Assembly: GCA_016208165.1 (NCBI GenBank)
Contig: JACQYL010000086.1
Coordinates: 1 to 40,554, forward strand
DNA length: 40,554 nt
Reading direction: 5' to 3'
From: Deltaproteobacteria bacterium
Lineage (GTDB): Bacteria; Desulfobacterota; Desulfarculia; JACQYL01
Position numbers and translations under genes: made by a program. The notes beneath the pieces are model-generated. The model saw only the letters and a program-made list of their open reading frames with translations. It ran no database searches and was not told the origin of the DNA. Positions 15,116 to 24,053 of this stretch are shown piece after piece (position 1 is the stretch's first letter; each line of letters begins with the position of its first letter).

Positions 15116-15527
15116 GATTCCGCCCTCGCTTCCAGCGCTACGGTTGGTCCGTCCGACACTTCGTGCTCATCGCCGGACCCGGCATTCTCAGAATATCAAC
15201 CCTCTATAATAACGGCATAAGCCCCTGCGAATGCTTCAACAACTCAGGTAGATCCGCTTTACGTTATTATAATATCCACGCATGCCCCGCCGTTCAACCC
15301 ATGCGCCCCCCCTATCTTGCAGCTATTTCATTTCCTGGTGAATACGCGGTCAGAAAAATGCCTCACATCCTCATTTCCTAACTGGTGTTTGAGGAGCGCT
15401 CTCTCCATGAGTGTCGAGATCCGGGGGGTCTTCTCGGGCAGCGTATCTCCGCCCTGCCGGCAGGAAATAGGTTCGGCATCCTTCTTGAAACCATCCCCGA
15501 TCTCGTGCTCCGTTCCGCTTCCGAGCG
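15116..15527. other. Divergent regulatory region between the RiPP cassette and ino1
   Basis: No gene is supported. The left part must hold the promoter of the minus-strand glycohydrolase/radical SAM/precursor operon; A+T-rich TATAAT-like segments occur near 15205-15214 and 15262-15271. The right part leads to the ino1 promoter. Open frames here have no ribosome sites. Confidence 0.4.
15205..15271. repeat. Inverted repeat TATAATAACG ... CGTTATTATA (possible operator)
   Basis: A 10-bp perfect inverted repeat, arms 15205-15214 and 15262-15271, 47 bases apart, both A+T-rich in a G+C-rich surrounding. It lies about 90-150 bases upstream of the ADP-ribosylglycohydrolase gene. Both arms contain -10-like TATAAT. 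It may be a paired operator or two promoter elements; function is inferred only from position. Confidence 0.45.
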
Positions 15528-15556
15528 TTGACATTGACGGGGTTGGACGCTATTTT
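15528..15556 (+). promoter_or_regulatory. Sigma-70 promoter of ino1
   Basis: TTGACA at 15528-15533, a 17-base spacer, and TATTTT at 15551-15556. Transcription would start near 15563, leaving a leader of about 127 bases before the GTG start at 15690. This placement also argues against starting the protein at 15528. Confidence 0.6.
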
Positions 15557-15689
15557 GAAACATCGATTTAACACTTTTAACTCGAATAGAACGTCGCTGG
15601 ACGGGACTGTACTGAGATTCCTCCATGAATTGGGTAGACGGCTGCGACAGTTTGAAAGCAGATTTCGATTTGAAGCGGCGGAGGTGCTC

Positions 15690-16793
15690 GTGTCCAAAAT
15701 CAGGATCGCAATTGTCGGTGTCGGAAACTGCGCTAGCTCATTGATTCAAGGTATCGCTTATTACTCAAAAAAGCGGGGCGAAGATGCCGTAGGCCTCATG
15801 CACTGGGAGATCGGCGGCTACAGGCCATCGGACATTGAAGTGGTCGCGGCGTTCGATGTGGACCGCCGTAAGGTCGGCAAAGATGTTTCCGAAGCTATTT
15901 TTGAGCCGCCCAACTGTACTACGGTGTTTTGTTCCGATGTGCCGAAAACCGGCGCCATCGTACACATGGGTCGGATTCTAGACGGCTTTTCAGAGCACAT
16001 GAAAGAGTACGATCCCAAATATACCTTTGTCCTGGCGGACGAACGGGAGCCAACGGAAACGGAAGTCGTCCGGATTTTAAAAGATTCGGGAGCCGAGATT
16101 CTGGCGAATTATCTCCCCGTCGGTTCAGAGGAAGCGACGAGGTTTTACGCCGGCTGCGCCCTGAACTCCAGCGTAGCCATGGTGAACAACATGCCCGTGT
16201 TCATTGCCAGCGATCCGGGCTGGGCCCGACGCTTCAGGGAAAAGAATATTCCCATCATCGGGGACGATATCAAAGCCCAGCTCGGAGCCACGATTACCCA
16301 TCGTGCTCTGGCGAACCTGTTCGAGAAGAGGGGCGTAAAGCTCGAACGCACCTATCAGCTCAACACCGGCGGAAACACGGATTTCCTGAACATGCTCAAC
16401 CATGTTCGTCTCGTATCCAAGAAGACATCGAAAACTGAAGCCGTACAGTCCGTCCTCAATCAACCCCTGGATCTCGAAAACATACACATCGGTCCGAGTG
16501 ATTGGGTTGCCTGGCAGAAGGACAACAAAGTGTGCTTTCTACGGATGGAGGGAAAGCTGTTCGGCGACGTACCGATGAACTTGGAACTCAGGCTTTCGGT
16601 TGAAGATTCTCCCAATTCCGCCGGTGTCGCCATTGACGCCGTTCGCTGCTGCAAACTGGCCCTGGACCGAGGCACGGGCGGAGCGCTGATCTCTCCTTCA
16701 GCTTACTTCATGAAGCATCCCCCCAAACAGGTTCCTGACGACGAAGCCTATCGAAGGACGGAGGCGTTTATCGCCGGGAAACGCGAGCGATAG
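15690..16793 (+). CDS. ino1: myo-Inositol-1-phosphate synthase
   Basis: 367-residue NAD-dependent enzyme turning glucose 6-phosphate into 1D-myo-inositol 3-phosphate. Seen: a Rossmann nucleotide motif VGVGNCASS (9-17), AAFDVD, then the prokaryotic family blocks ANYLPVGSEEAT, GDDIKAQLGATITHR, QLNTGGNTDFLNM and a C-terminal DAVRCCKLALDRG. Length matches actinobacterial and archaeal Ino1 (about 365) rather than the longer eukaryotic form. The start is a GTG at 15690 preceded by GGAGG; a longer frame from 15528 overlaps the promoter. Inference: it supplies inositol for phospholipid, a compatible solute or a glycan. No phosphatase or transferase partner is next to it, and a TetR regulator follows at 146 bases. 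Confidence 0.92.
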   Translation: MSKIRIAIVGVGNCASSLIQGIAYYSKKRGEDAVGLMHWEIGGYRPSDIEVVAAFDVDRRKVGKDVSEAIFEPPNCTTVFCSDVPKTGAIVHMGRILDGFSEHMKEYDPKYTFVLADEREPTETEVVRILKDSGAEILANYLPVGSEEATRFYAGCALNSSVAMVNNMPVFIASDPGWARRFREKNIPIIGDDIKAQLGATITHRALANLFEKRGVKLERTYQLNTGGNTDFLNMLNHVRLVSKKTSKTEAVQSVLNQPLDLENIHIGPSDWVAWQKDNKVCFLRMEGKLFGDVPMNLELRLSVEDSPNSAGVAIDAVRCCKLALDRGTGGALISPSAYFMKHPPKQVPDDEAYRRTEAFIAGKRER

Positions 16794-16854
16794 TCCCAAG
16801 AATCCTCCGGGAAGCAACCCCGAATGATCGGAATGACGCAGGCGACATTTTTGG

Positions 16855-16885
16855 TTGACAGATCCAGCGCACCATCTGATATATA
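16855..16885 (+). promoter_or_regulatory. Candidate promoter of the tetR gene
   Basis: Perfect TTGACA at 16855-16860 followed by a TATATA at 16880-16885 (19-base spacer) or GATATA at 17 bases. Just downstream is the imperfect dyad CCAACAATTGATGG, a possible autoregulatory site. It leads to the TetR gene at 16940. Confidence 0.45.
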
Positions 16886-16939
16886 GTTTCCAACAATTGA
16901 TGGACACCAAAATCGGGAGACACCGTCACGGCCACACCC

Positions 16940-17551
16940 ATGGAAAAAGCCCGAAAGGACCCCGAGTCCATGAAGGCCAAGATACTCTCGGAGGCGCGGC
17001 GCGTCTTTGGCCGCTACGGCTATCATGGCGCCACCACTCGGATCATCGCCCGGGCAGTCGGCATAGACGTGTCCACTCTCTATTACCACTGGGGTGAAAA
17101 AAGCGACCTCTACGAAGCAGTGATCGCCGATGTCACCGAGGACCTGCGCCAACAGCTCAGGACCGTCGAAAAAGCCATTCACGGCCGGCCTCTCCGCCAA
17201 CGCATGGCCAAAGCCATCGAACTGATGACGGACTACCTTTTCGAGCACCCCGAGATCCCCAATCTAATTCTCTTCCGATACTTCAGTCAGACCCGTTTGG
17301 AAATGGAGTTGGACGCTCGCGTCCCCGAACTATTCGTAGACATTGCACGATCCATGGGCCTTGCAGACGCCCACGGGGTTGTTTCCGTTTCAACCAAAAT
17401 GCGGGTGCTGGCCATGGCCATGGCCAACTGTAATTTCGTATCCGGTGAAGACTTCTTCCGATCCATGCTCGATCTGAATCGGGAGGAATACATCCCCCTG
17501 GTGAAGGAGACGCTAAAGTTCGTTCTGATTCCCGCGTTCGCGGGGCAATGA
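16940..17551 (+). CDS. TetR/AcrR-family transcriptional regulator
   Basis: 203-residue regulator. Seen: an N-terminal TetR helix-turn-helix, ILSEARRVFGRYGYHGATTR followed by IIARAVGIDVSTLYYHWGEK (about 15-54), with the diagnostic LYYH-x2-K/S turn, and a helical ligand-binding domain with no motif that names the ligand. The start is the ATG at 16940; an internal ATG at 16970 is possible. It lies directly upstream of, and on the same strand as, the beta-oxidation operon, from which it is separated by a terminator. Family knowledge: TetR proteins near fatty-acid genes often sense acyl-CoA. Inference: it represses the 17901-25429 operon in the absence of its acyl-CoA inducer. Confidence 0.88.
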   Translation: MEKARKDPESMKAKILSEARRVFGRYGYHGATTRIIARAVGIDVSTLYYHWGEKSDLYEAVIADVTEDLRQQLRTVEKAIHGRPLRQRMAKAIELMTDYLFEHPEIPNLILFRYFSQTRLEMELDARVPELFVDIARSMGLADAHGVVSVSTKMRVLAMAMANCNFVSGEDFFRSMLDLNREEYIPLVKETLKFVLIPAFAGQ

Positions 17552-17656
17552 ACCGGGCAGAGGCAAGGACGGGTCACGCTGACGACACTCCACCCGAGTC
17601 GGGCGCCCAAACGTCAACGAAGAGTGAAGAAGTGTGTTAAAGGCTTAAATTAGATT

Positions 17657-17675
17657 GGGTTAGCGAGCGTAACCC
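17657..17675. repeat. Palindromic intergenic element (GGGTTA-N7-TAACCC)
   Basis: GGGTTA at 17657-17662 and TAACCC at 17670-17675 flank GCGAGCG. The surrounding TTGGGTTAGCGAGCGTAACC resembles a widespread dispersed bacterial REP-like repeat. Only one copy is seen in this window, so the dispersed nature is recalled rather than shown. Confidence 0.4.
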
Positions 17676-17776
17676 CACATACGTCGACGTTCCCCGGAAA
17701 CCTGGTTCGGCTCCGTGACCGGCCGCCGGGGAGCGTACCAAGCGGGACGGGTTCAGCTCGAACGTCATGGGAGGTT

Positions 17777-17797
17777 AACCCGCCTCGAGCGGGTTTT
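17777..17797 (+). terminator. Short intrinsic terminator after tetR
   Basis: AACCCGC (17777-17783) pairs with GCGGGTT (17789-17795) around a 5-base loop and is followed by TTC. It separates tetR from the beta-oxidation operon. A nearby GTTGA-N7-TCAAC dyad around 17851-17868, just upstream of the operon start, could be an operator. Confidence 0.5.
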
Positions 17798-17900
17798 CAA
17801 GAGCACCCCGTGAGCGGACATGAACATGGCACGGTTCCTGTCCGCCCTAATAGTTGAGCGTAGTTCAACCAACACTTCTAACCGTAAGGGAGGAACCGGG

Positions 17901-20027
17901 ATGGCCCTGAATCTGGACGCCATCGGTGAAAAGATCGGCCCGATGAGCAAACAATACAACTGGAAGGACGTCGTCCTGTATGCTCTTGGAGTGGGGGCCG
18001 GTTTTGATGAGTTGGAATACGTTTACGAGGATCGCCTGAAAGTCATTCCAAGTTTTTCGATTGCCGGTATTTATGACTTTCTAGCTGAAGTGGGTATGAA
18101 ATCCGGCGCCGACCTCACCGGAATTCTGCATGGCGAACAGGATATCCTCTTTCACAACCCCATTCCGGTGGAAGGAACCCTGACCACCGAAGGCGCCATA
18201 ACGCACATGTATGACAAAGGGAAGGAGAAAGGCGCCCTGGTGGTAGCGGAAGCGGACACGTTCCACTCGGACGGTCGGAAACTGTTCACCAACATCTTCA
18301 CCCTCTTCTGCAGAAAAGACGGCGGATTCGGGGGTGAACCGGGTTCAGAGGAACCCACGGACTTTCCGGACCGCCCGCCCGATTTCGAGGAGCCGGCGGA
18401 GCCCTCCCCGAACCAACCGCTCCTCTACCGCCTGTCCGGTGATATTTTCCAGCTCCATGTAGACCCCGACTTCGCCCGAGCCAGCGGATTCGAGAAACCC
18501 ATCATGCACGGATTGTGTACCCACGGTTTTGCCTGCAGGGCTGTGATCAAACACCTTTTTTCCGGACAACCCGAACGGATGACCCGTTTCCGTGTCCGTT
18601 TCAGTCGCACGTTGTACCCGGACGTACCCATAAGAACCCGGATCTGGAAAATCAGCGACCAAAAGGCGCTGTTCAGAGTCGTGAATGCAGAGAACGGTGA
18701 AACCGTCATCGATCGGGGCATTGTGGAGTGGGCCGAAGCGGCGGAGATCGAGCGGCGGAAGAAGCTGGGAGGCATCAACTTCGAAGGTCAGGTGGCCGTT
18801 GTCACCGGGGCCGGCGCAGGCCTGGGAAGAATATACGCGTTGGAATTGGCCAAACGCGGCGCTAAGGTCGTGGTCAACGATATCGGAGGGGCCAGAGACG
18901 GATCCGGTTCGGATGCCGCCCCCGCGGACAAAGTAGTGGAGGAAATCCGGGCCATGGGCGGCGAGGCGGTGGCCAGCCACCACTCGGTCGCTACTCCCGA
19001 GGGCGGCCGGGCCGTGGTTGAAACGGCTGTAAACGCGTTTGGACGGATCGATGTGCTGATCAATAACGCGGGTATCCTGCGCGACAAGACACTGGTCAAG
19101 ATGGAGCCGGAAAACTGGGGCGCGGTGATGGACGTGCATCTCAATGGGGCTTACAACGTGACCCGTCCGGCCTTCGTCCGCATGCGGGAAAACGGATACG
19201 GGCGCATCGTTTTTACCACCTCGGCGGCGGGCCTGTACGGGAACTTCGGGCAGACCAACTACTCCGCGGCAAAGATGGCGCTGGTCGGCTTCATGTACAC
19301 CCTCAGGCTCGAAGGGGATAAATACAACGTCAAAGTGAATTCCGTGGCCCCCGTAGCGGCCACCAGGCTCACACAAGACGTGATGCCCCCGGACCTTTTT
19401 GAAAAGGCCAAACCGGAATATGTGGCTCCTCTGGTCCTGTACCTGTGTTCGAATCGATGCACGGTTTCCGGGGCCATTTACAATGCCGGTTTGGGATATT
19501 TTAACCGTGTGGCGTTGTCTACCGGTCCGGGAGCCGCCATGGGAGACGGTGAAAAAGTCCCGACTCCGGAGATGGTTGAAGGCGAGTGGGATCGCATCGT
19601 TTCGCTCAAGGACGCCCGCGAGTTTCCTAATGCCATGGCCGCATTCGAGCCCATGATTACTGCTTTTAGCGAAAAAGGGAAAACAGACACGGCGGAATCC
19701 GCAGGGAAGCTCACCGTGAAGAAGGTGTTCGAAAGCATGGCGGGCGCTTTTCGCCCGGATCGGGCCGCGGGAGTGGACGTGGTATTTCAGTTTTCCATTT
19801 CGGGTCCCGAGGGTGGAGAATGGCACGCCGTTGTCAAAGATCAGGCCTGCAAGGTCATCGAGGGCGTGCACCAGAGCCCCACGACCACCTTAAAGATGGC
19901 GGATGCGGACTTTGTCAAACTGATTGCGGGTCAGCTGAACGCAATGAATGCGTACACCACGGGAAAGCTCAAAATCAGCGGTGACCTCATGAAATCTCAA
20001 CTGATCGAAAAGATCTTTAAATTCTGA
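17901..20027 (+). CDS. Trifunctional MaoC hydratase / SDR (3R)-hydroxyacyl-CoA dehydrogenase / SCP2 fusion
   Basis: 708-residue fusion resembling peroxisomal multifunctional enzyme 2 with its parts reordered. Seen: a double hot-dog hydratase-2 region (1-285) with catalytic pair D181 and H186 in SGDIFQLHVDP and the PIMHGLCTHGF block (200-210); an SDR domain (about 294-600) with TGAGAGLGR, NNAG (388-391) and S441, Y454, K458; and a C-terminal SCP2 lipid-binding domain (about 605-708). Inference: it hydrates a trans-2-enoyl-CoA to the R-3-hydroxyacyl-CoA and oxidises it to 3-ketoacyl-CoA while SCP2 presents the substrate. ATG 17901 is chosen for GGGAGGA upstream. It is the first gene of a four-gene operon, 21 bases before the next. 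The substrate is probably branched, long or ring-bearing. Confidence 0.9.
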   Translation: MALNLDAIGEKIGPMSKQYNWKDVVLYALGVGAGFDELEYVYEDRLKVIPSFSIAGIYDFLAEVGMKSGADLTGILHGEQDILFHNPIPVEGTLTTEGAITHMYDKGKEKGALVVAEADTFHSDGRKLFTNIFTLFCRKDGGFGGEPGSEEPTDFPDRPPDFEEPAEPSPNQPLLYRLSGDIFQLHVDPDFARASGFEKPIMHGLCTHGFACRAVIKHLFSGQPERMTRFRVRFSRTLYPDVPIRTRIWKISDQKALFRVVNAENGETVIDRGIVEWAEAAEIERRKKLGGINFEGQVAVVTGAGAGLGRIYALELAKRGAKVVVNDIGGARDGSGSDAAPADKVVEEIRAMGGEAVASHHSVATPEGGRAVVETAVNAFGRIDVLINNAGILRDKTLVKMEPENWGAVMDVHLNGAYNVTRPAFVRMRENGYGRIVFTTSAAGLYGNFGQTNYSAAKMALVGFMYTLRLEGDKYNVKVNSVAPVAATRLTQDVMPPDLFEKAKPEYVAPLVLYLCSNRCTVSGAIYNAGLGYFNRVALSTGPGAAMGDGEKVPTPEMVEGEWDRIVSLKDAREFPNAMAAFEPMITAFSEKGKTDTAESAGKLTVKKVFESMAGAFRPDRAAGVDVVFQFSISGPEGGEWHAVVKDQACKVIEGVHQSPTTTLKMADADFVKLIAGQLNAMNAYTTGKLKISGDLMKSQLIEKIFKF

Positions 20028-20048
20028 TCCGCAACGGGAGGAGAAACC

Positions 20049-22787
20049 ATGATCGGCATCACATCCTACGGCGGGTATATTCCACGATTCAGGCTCGACC
20101 GAATGAGTATCGTACAAAACATGGGGTGGTTTGCTCCCGCCATCATTATGGTGGCGCAGGGCGAACGATCCTTCTGTAATTGGGATGAAGACGGTCTGAG
20201 CATGGCGGTCGCCGCCTCGAGGGATTGCCTCTCCGGAAAAGACAGGACCTCGGTAGACGGTGTTTTTCTGGCTTCGACCACCCTGCCCTTCGCGGATCGT
20301 CTCAACGCAGGCATCCTGAAAACGGCCTTGAACCTTAAGGACGAGGTTTCAGCCGCTGATTTCACCTCCACACTCAGGGCCGGCACAACGGCGCTGCTGG
20401 AGGCCATGTCGGCCGTCCGGAGCGGAGATAAAAGCCACGTTCTGGTGAGCGCTTCGGACATGCGCCAGACCAAAACAGCCTATTTTTATGAAATGTGGTT
20501 CGGGGACGGAGCTGCATCTCTTCTAGTGGGCGAAGGGGATGATGTCATCGCGGAATTTGTCGGCGGTCACACGGAGACAGTCGATTTTGTGGACCATTAC
20601 CGGGGCGCAACCCATGCGTTCGATTACGTGTGGGAGGAGCGCTGGGTTCGGGATGAAGGCTATTCCAAGATCATTCCCAGAACCGTCGAGGGGTTGTGCA
20701 AGAAATTGTCCCTGTCCATGAGCGACGTGGACCGACTCGTATTCCCTTGTTTTTTCAAGGCCGAGCACGCAAAGATCGCCCGCTCGCTGGGCGTTCCGCC
20801 TGAAAAGGTCGTGGACAACCTCCACGAAGTCTGCGGAGACACCGGCGCGGCCCACCCTCTGATCATGCTGATCCGGGCCCTGGAAGAGGCCCGGCCGGGT
20901 GAACGCATTTTGGTGGCAGGGTTCGGGCAAGGTTGCGACGCGCTGCTGTTCGAAACAACCGGCGCCATCGAGGCTCTTCCCAAACGCTCCGGCATCAAGG
21001 GATCTCTAGCCCGCAAGCAAACCACGGACAACTACACGCGTTTTCTCAAATTCCGGGGACTGATTCAGACCGAGATGGGAATCCGGGCTGAAGCCCCCAC
21101 TCAGACCGCCATGACCGTCACCTGGCGAAATCGCGACATGCTCCTGGGCCTCGTGGGAGGCAAGTGCAAAGAGTGTGGCACTCCCCAGTTCCCGAAAATG
21201 GATCTCTGCGTCAATCCTCATTGCCGGAGGCCTCACACTCAAGAACCCTACGGGTTCGCCGACGTAATCGCTCGCGTCAAGAGTTTCACCGGCGATCTTC
21301 TGGCCGTTTCCATCAATCCTCCGGCCATTTACGGAATGATCGAGTTCGAGGGAGGCGGTCGGTTTATGGCCGATTTCACGGACTGCGAACACTCGGACAT
21401 ACACGTGGGACAAAAGGTTTCCATGTCCTTCAGAAAACGCTATTCCGATCGGGAACGCGGCTTTACGGGCTATTTCTGGAAAGCCGTTCCCGTTCCCGGG
21501 GAGAAGCCGGCGCCCGGAGAAAGGAAAGGCATTCGCTTTGATGGACGCGTAGCCGTCGTCACCGGCGCGGGCTCGGGCCTCGGCCGGGTGTATGCCCTGG
21601 AAATGGCCGGGCGGGGCGCGAAAGTGGTGGTCAACGATCTCGGAGGGGCCCGGGACGGCACCGGCGCAGGTTCGGCGGCTGCGGACAAGGTCGTCGAGGA
21701 AATCGAGGCCCTGGGAGGAGAAGCCGTAGCCATTTACGACTCCGTGGCCACGCCCGAGGGCGGGCAAGCCATTGTGGACGCGGCCCTGAAAACCTTTGGG
21801 CGAGTCGATGTAGTCATCAACAATGCCGGCATCCTGAGGGACAAAACCCTCGTCAACACCGAGCCCGAAAACTGGAAAGCGGTTGTGGATGTGCACCTGC
21901 AGGGCGCTTACAACGTGACGCGACCCGCCTTCATCAACATGAGGGAAAACGGGTATGGACGCATCATCTTTACCTCGTCGGCTGCGGGTTTGTACGGGAA
22001 TTTCGGTCAAAGCAACTACTCCGCCGCCAAGATGGGTCTGATCGGCTTCATGAACACGCTCAAACTCGAAGGCGATAAATACAACGTCAAAGTGAATACC
22101 GTGGCTCCGGTCGCCGCCACCCGGCTGTCGGAAGACGTGTTTCCGCCGGATATCTTCCGAAAAGCCAAACCCGAGTTTTTGGCCCCTCTTGTGCTGTATC
22201 TGTGCTCCGATCGCTGTAAAGATACCGGGATGATCTTCAATGCGGGAATGGGTTACGCCAATCGTGCGGCATTCGTTACCGGCCGCGGTGTGGCGCTGGG
22301 CGACGGCGTCCGTGTTCCCACGATCGAGGAGATCCATCAGCACTGGGACCAAATCAACGATCTTTCCGGAGCCGCCGAGTATCCGAATCTCACGGCCGCA
22401 TTTGCTCCCATGCTGGAAGCGTTATCGGGTCCGCAGGACAAGAAGGAACCATCGCCGGCCCAACAGGAAATTACCGTGAAGGATGTTTTTCAACGAATGC
22501 CCGCCGCTTTCCGTGCCGAAATGGCCGGCGGCGTGGACGTGGTGTTTCAATACCGTATCGGAGGACCGGAGGGAGGAAACTGGCGCGTCGGAGTGAAAGA
22601 CGGTCATTGCGTTGTTACGGAGGGACTGCACGAACGTCCCACCACTACGATAAAGATGGCGGATAAGGATTTTCTGCTGTTGATCTCCGGGCGTCTGAAC
22701 GCCATGAGCGCGTTCACTTCAGGAAAGCTCAAGATCGAAGGCGATATTATGAAATCCCAGCTCATCGAAAAACTCTTCAAGTTCTAA
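20049..22787 (+). CDS. HMGS-like / DUF35 zinc-ribbon OB-fold / SDR / SCP2 fusion
   Basis: 912-residue four-part protein. Seen: residues 1 to about 340 have the thiolase fold of archaeal-type HMG-CoA synthase, but the segment TSTLRAGTTAL (106-116) has Leu109 where the family has its catalytic Cys (ACKAGT), and the His-bearing loop reads FPCFFK. Residues about 350-480 form a DUF35 rubredoxin-like zinc ribbon (C373, C376, C387, C392) plus OB fold. An SDR domain with TGAGSGLGR and FTSSAAGLYG-N5-NYSAAK follows, then SCP2 to the end. The SDR-SCP2 half is closely similar to that of the preceding gene. GGGAGGAG precedes the ATG. Inference: the HMGS-like and DUF35 parts scaffold the thiolase encoded next, while the SDR oxidises hydroxyacyl-CoA. 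Confidence 0.88.
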   Translation: MIGITSYGGYIPRFRLDRMSIVQNMGWFAPAIIMVAQGERSFCNWDEDGLSMAVAASRDCLSGKDRTSVDGVFLASTTLPFADRLNAGILKTALNLKDEVSAADFTSTLRAGTTALLEAMSAVRSGDKSHVLVSASDMRQTKTAYFYEMWFGDGAASLLVGEGDDVIAEFVGGHTETVDFVDHYRGATHAFDYVWEERWVRDEGYSKIIPRTVEGLCKKLSLSMSDVDRLVFPCFFKAEHAKIARSLGVPPEKVVDNLHEVCGDTGAAHPLIMLIRALEEARPGERILVAGFGQGCDALLFETTGAIEALPKRSGIKGSLARKQTTDNYTRFLKFRGLIQTEMGIRAEAPTQTAMTVTWRNRDMLLGLVGGKCKECGTPQFPKMDLCVNPHCRRPHTQEPYGFADVIARVKSFTGDLLAVSINPPAIYGMIEFEGGGRFMADFTDCEHSDIHVGQKVSMSFRKRYSDRERGFTGYFWKAVPVPGEKPAPGERKGIRFDGRVAVVTGAGSGLGRVYALEMAGRGAKVVVNDLGGARDGTGAGSAAADKVVEEIEALGGEAVAIYDSVATPEGGQAIVDAALKTFGRVDVVINNAGILRDKTLVNTEPENWKAVVDVHLQGAYNVTRPAFINMRENGYGRIIFTSSAAGLYGNFGQSNYSAAKMGLIGFMNTLKLEGDKYNVKVNTVAPVAATRLSEDVFPPDIFRKAKPEFLAPLVLYLCSDRCKDTGMIFNAGMGYANRAAFVTGRGVALGDGVRVPTIEEIHQHWDQINDLSGAAEYPNLTAAFAPMLEALSGPQDKKEPSPAQQEITVKDVFQRMPAAFRAEMAGGVDVVFQYRIGGPEGGNWRVGVKDGHCVVTEGLHERPTTTIKMADKDFLLLISGRLNAMSAFTSGKLKIEGDIMKSQLIEKLFKF

Positions 22788-22847
22788 CTTCGAACGACCG
22801 GGACCCCTGAACAAAAGGAAGAGCCCCTGGGTTGAGGAGGAGAAAAC

Positions 22848-24053
22848 ATGGCTACGGGCATTAGAGATAAAGTTGCGATCATCGGTATGGGCTGCACCCG
22901 TTTTGGCGAGCGCTGGGACGTTGGCGGTGAAGAACTCATGGTCGAGGCCTATACCGAATGTATCGAGGACGCGGGCGTCGATCCGGGAGACATCCAGGCC
23001 GCCTGGCTGGCGACGTGCATAGAGGAAATCAACATAGGAAAAAGCGCGCTTCCCATGGCGCGCGCGTTACGTTTACCTTATATTCCGGTCACCCGGGTGG
23101 AAAACTATTGCGCCAGCGGGACGGAATCGTTTCGGGGAGCGGTCTATGCAGTGGCCTCCGGAGCCTATGATATCTGCCTGGCCATGGGTGTGGAAAAGCT
23201 CAAGGACACGGGTTATGGAGGACTTCCCAACCCGGGATCGGGTTTCGGCTCTCTGAGCTGGCTGTGGTGGCCGAATGTCACCGCGCCCGGCGCTTTCGCC
23301 CAGCTGGCCACGGCCTACGGAGCCAAGTATGCGATTTCCGAATCGGATCTCAAACGGGCCATGGGCCAGGTGTCCGTAAAAAGCCATGAAAACGGAGCGA
23401 GGAACCCCAAGGCCCATCTCCGGAAGAAAGTGACCATCGACCAGGTCATGGCCGCCCCCATTATCGCCCATCCCCTCGGGCTCTTCGACTGTTGCGGAGT
23501 GAGCGACGGCGCCGCGTGCGCCTTGGTGACCACTCCGGAAAAGGCTAGAGACATGGGCATCCAAAACCCGGTCACCGTAAAAGCGCTCGAGTTGGCCCTC
23601 AGCAATGGAGAGGAGATGGGGTACAACGATTGGGACGGCTCCTACTTCCCCACCACGGATCGCTGCAGCGGCAAGGCCTATGAAGAAGCGGGCATCCAAC
23701 ATCCGCGAGAAGAGATCAGTATGATGGAGCTCCATGACTGCTTCTCCATCACCGAACTGGTGACCTACGAGGATTTGCACATTTCCGAGCGGGGCCGCGG
23801 CTGGAGGGACGTCCTGGATGGATTCTACAACCGAGACGGCCGGATTCCCAGCCAAGTGGACGGAGGACTGAAATGCTTCGGACATCCCATAGGAGCCTCG
23901 GGGCTGCGCATGATCTATGAGATGTATTTGCAGTTATTGGGCCGGGCGGGTGACAGGCAGGTAGAGAATCCACGCTTTGGATTGACACACAATCTGGGCG
24001 GTTTTCCGTTCATGAGTGTCTGCAGTATCGCCGTCCTCGGCCTGCATGCATGA
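22848..24053 (+). CDS. Thiolase (SCP-x / lipid-transfer type acetyl-CoA acyltransferase)
   Basis: 401-residue thiolase-like enzyme catalysing the thiolytic last step of beta-oxidation. Seen: nucleophile C88 in VENYCASGTESF, H in LHDCFSITEL, GHP in CFGHPIGASGLRM and a C-terminal HNLGGFPF. The layout is that of SCP-x-type rather than FadA-type thiolases, a group that commonly works with a separate DUF35 partner. The DUF35 domain is fused into the preceding protein. The ATG at 22848 follows GGAGGAG at five bases. The gap to the fusion gene is 60 bases. Inference: these two proteins form the thiolase complex of the operon. Confidence 0.9.
   Translation: MATGIRDKVAIIGMGCTRFGERWDVGGEELMVEAYTECIEDAGVDPGDIQAAWLATCIEEINIGKSALPMARALRLPYIPVTRVENYCASGTESFRGAVYAVASGAYDICLAMGVEKLKDTGYGGLPNPGSGFGSLSWLWWPNVTAPGAFAQLATAYGAKYAISESDLKRAMGQVSVKSHENGARNPKAHLRKKVTIDQVMAAPIIAHPLGLFDCCGVSDGAACALVTTPEKARDMGIQNPVTVKALELALSNGEEMGYNDWDGSYFPTTDRCSGKAYEEAGIQHPREEISMMELHDCFSITELVTYEDLHISERGRGWRDVLDGFYNRDGRIPSQVDGGLKCFGHPIGASGLRMIYEMYLQLLGRAGDRQVENPRFGLTHNLGGFPFMSVCSIAVLGLHA

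Noticed and set aside
18345-19871. 508-residue minus-strand open frame
   Set aside because: Antisense of the MaoC-SDR-SCP2 gene; composition follows the codon pattern of the true gene.
21006-22352. 448-residue minus-strand open frame
   Set aside because: Antisense of the HMGS/DUF35/SDR/SCP2 gene, no recognisable domain.
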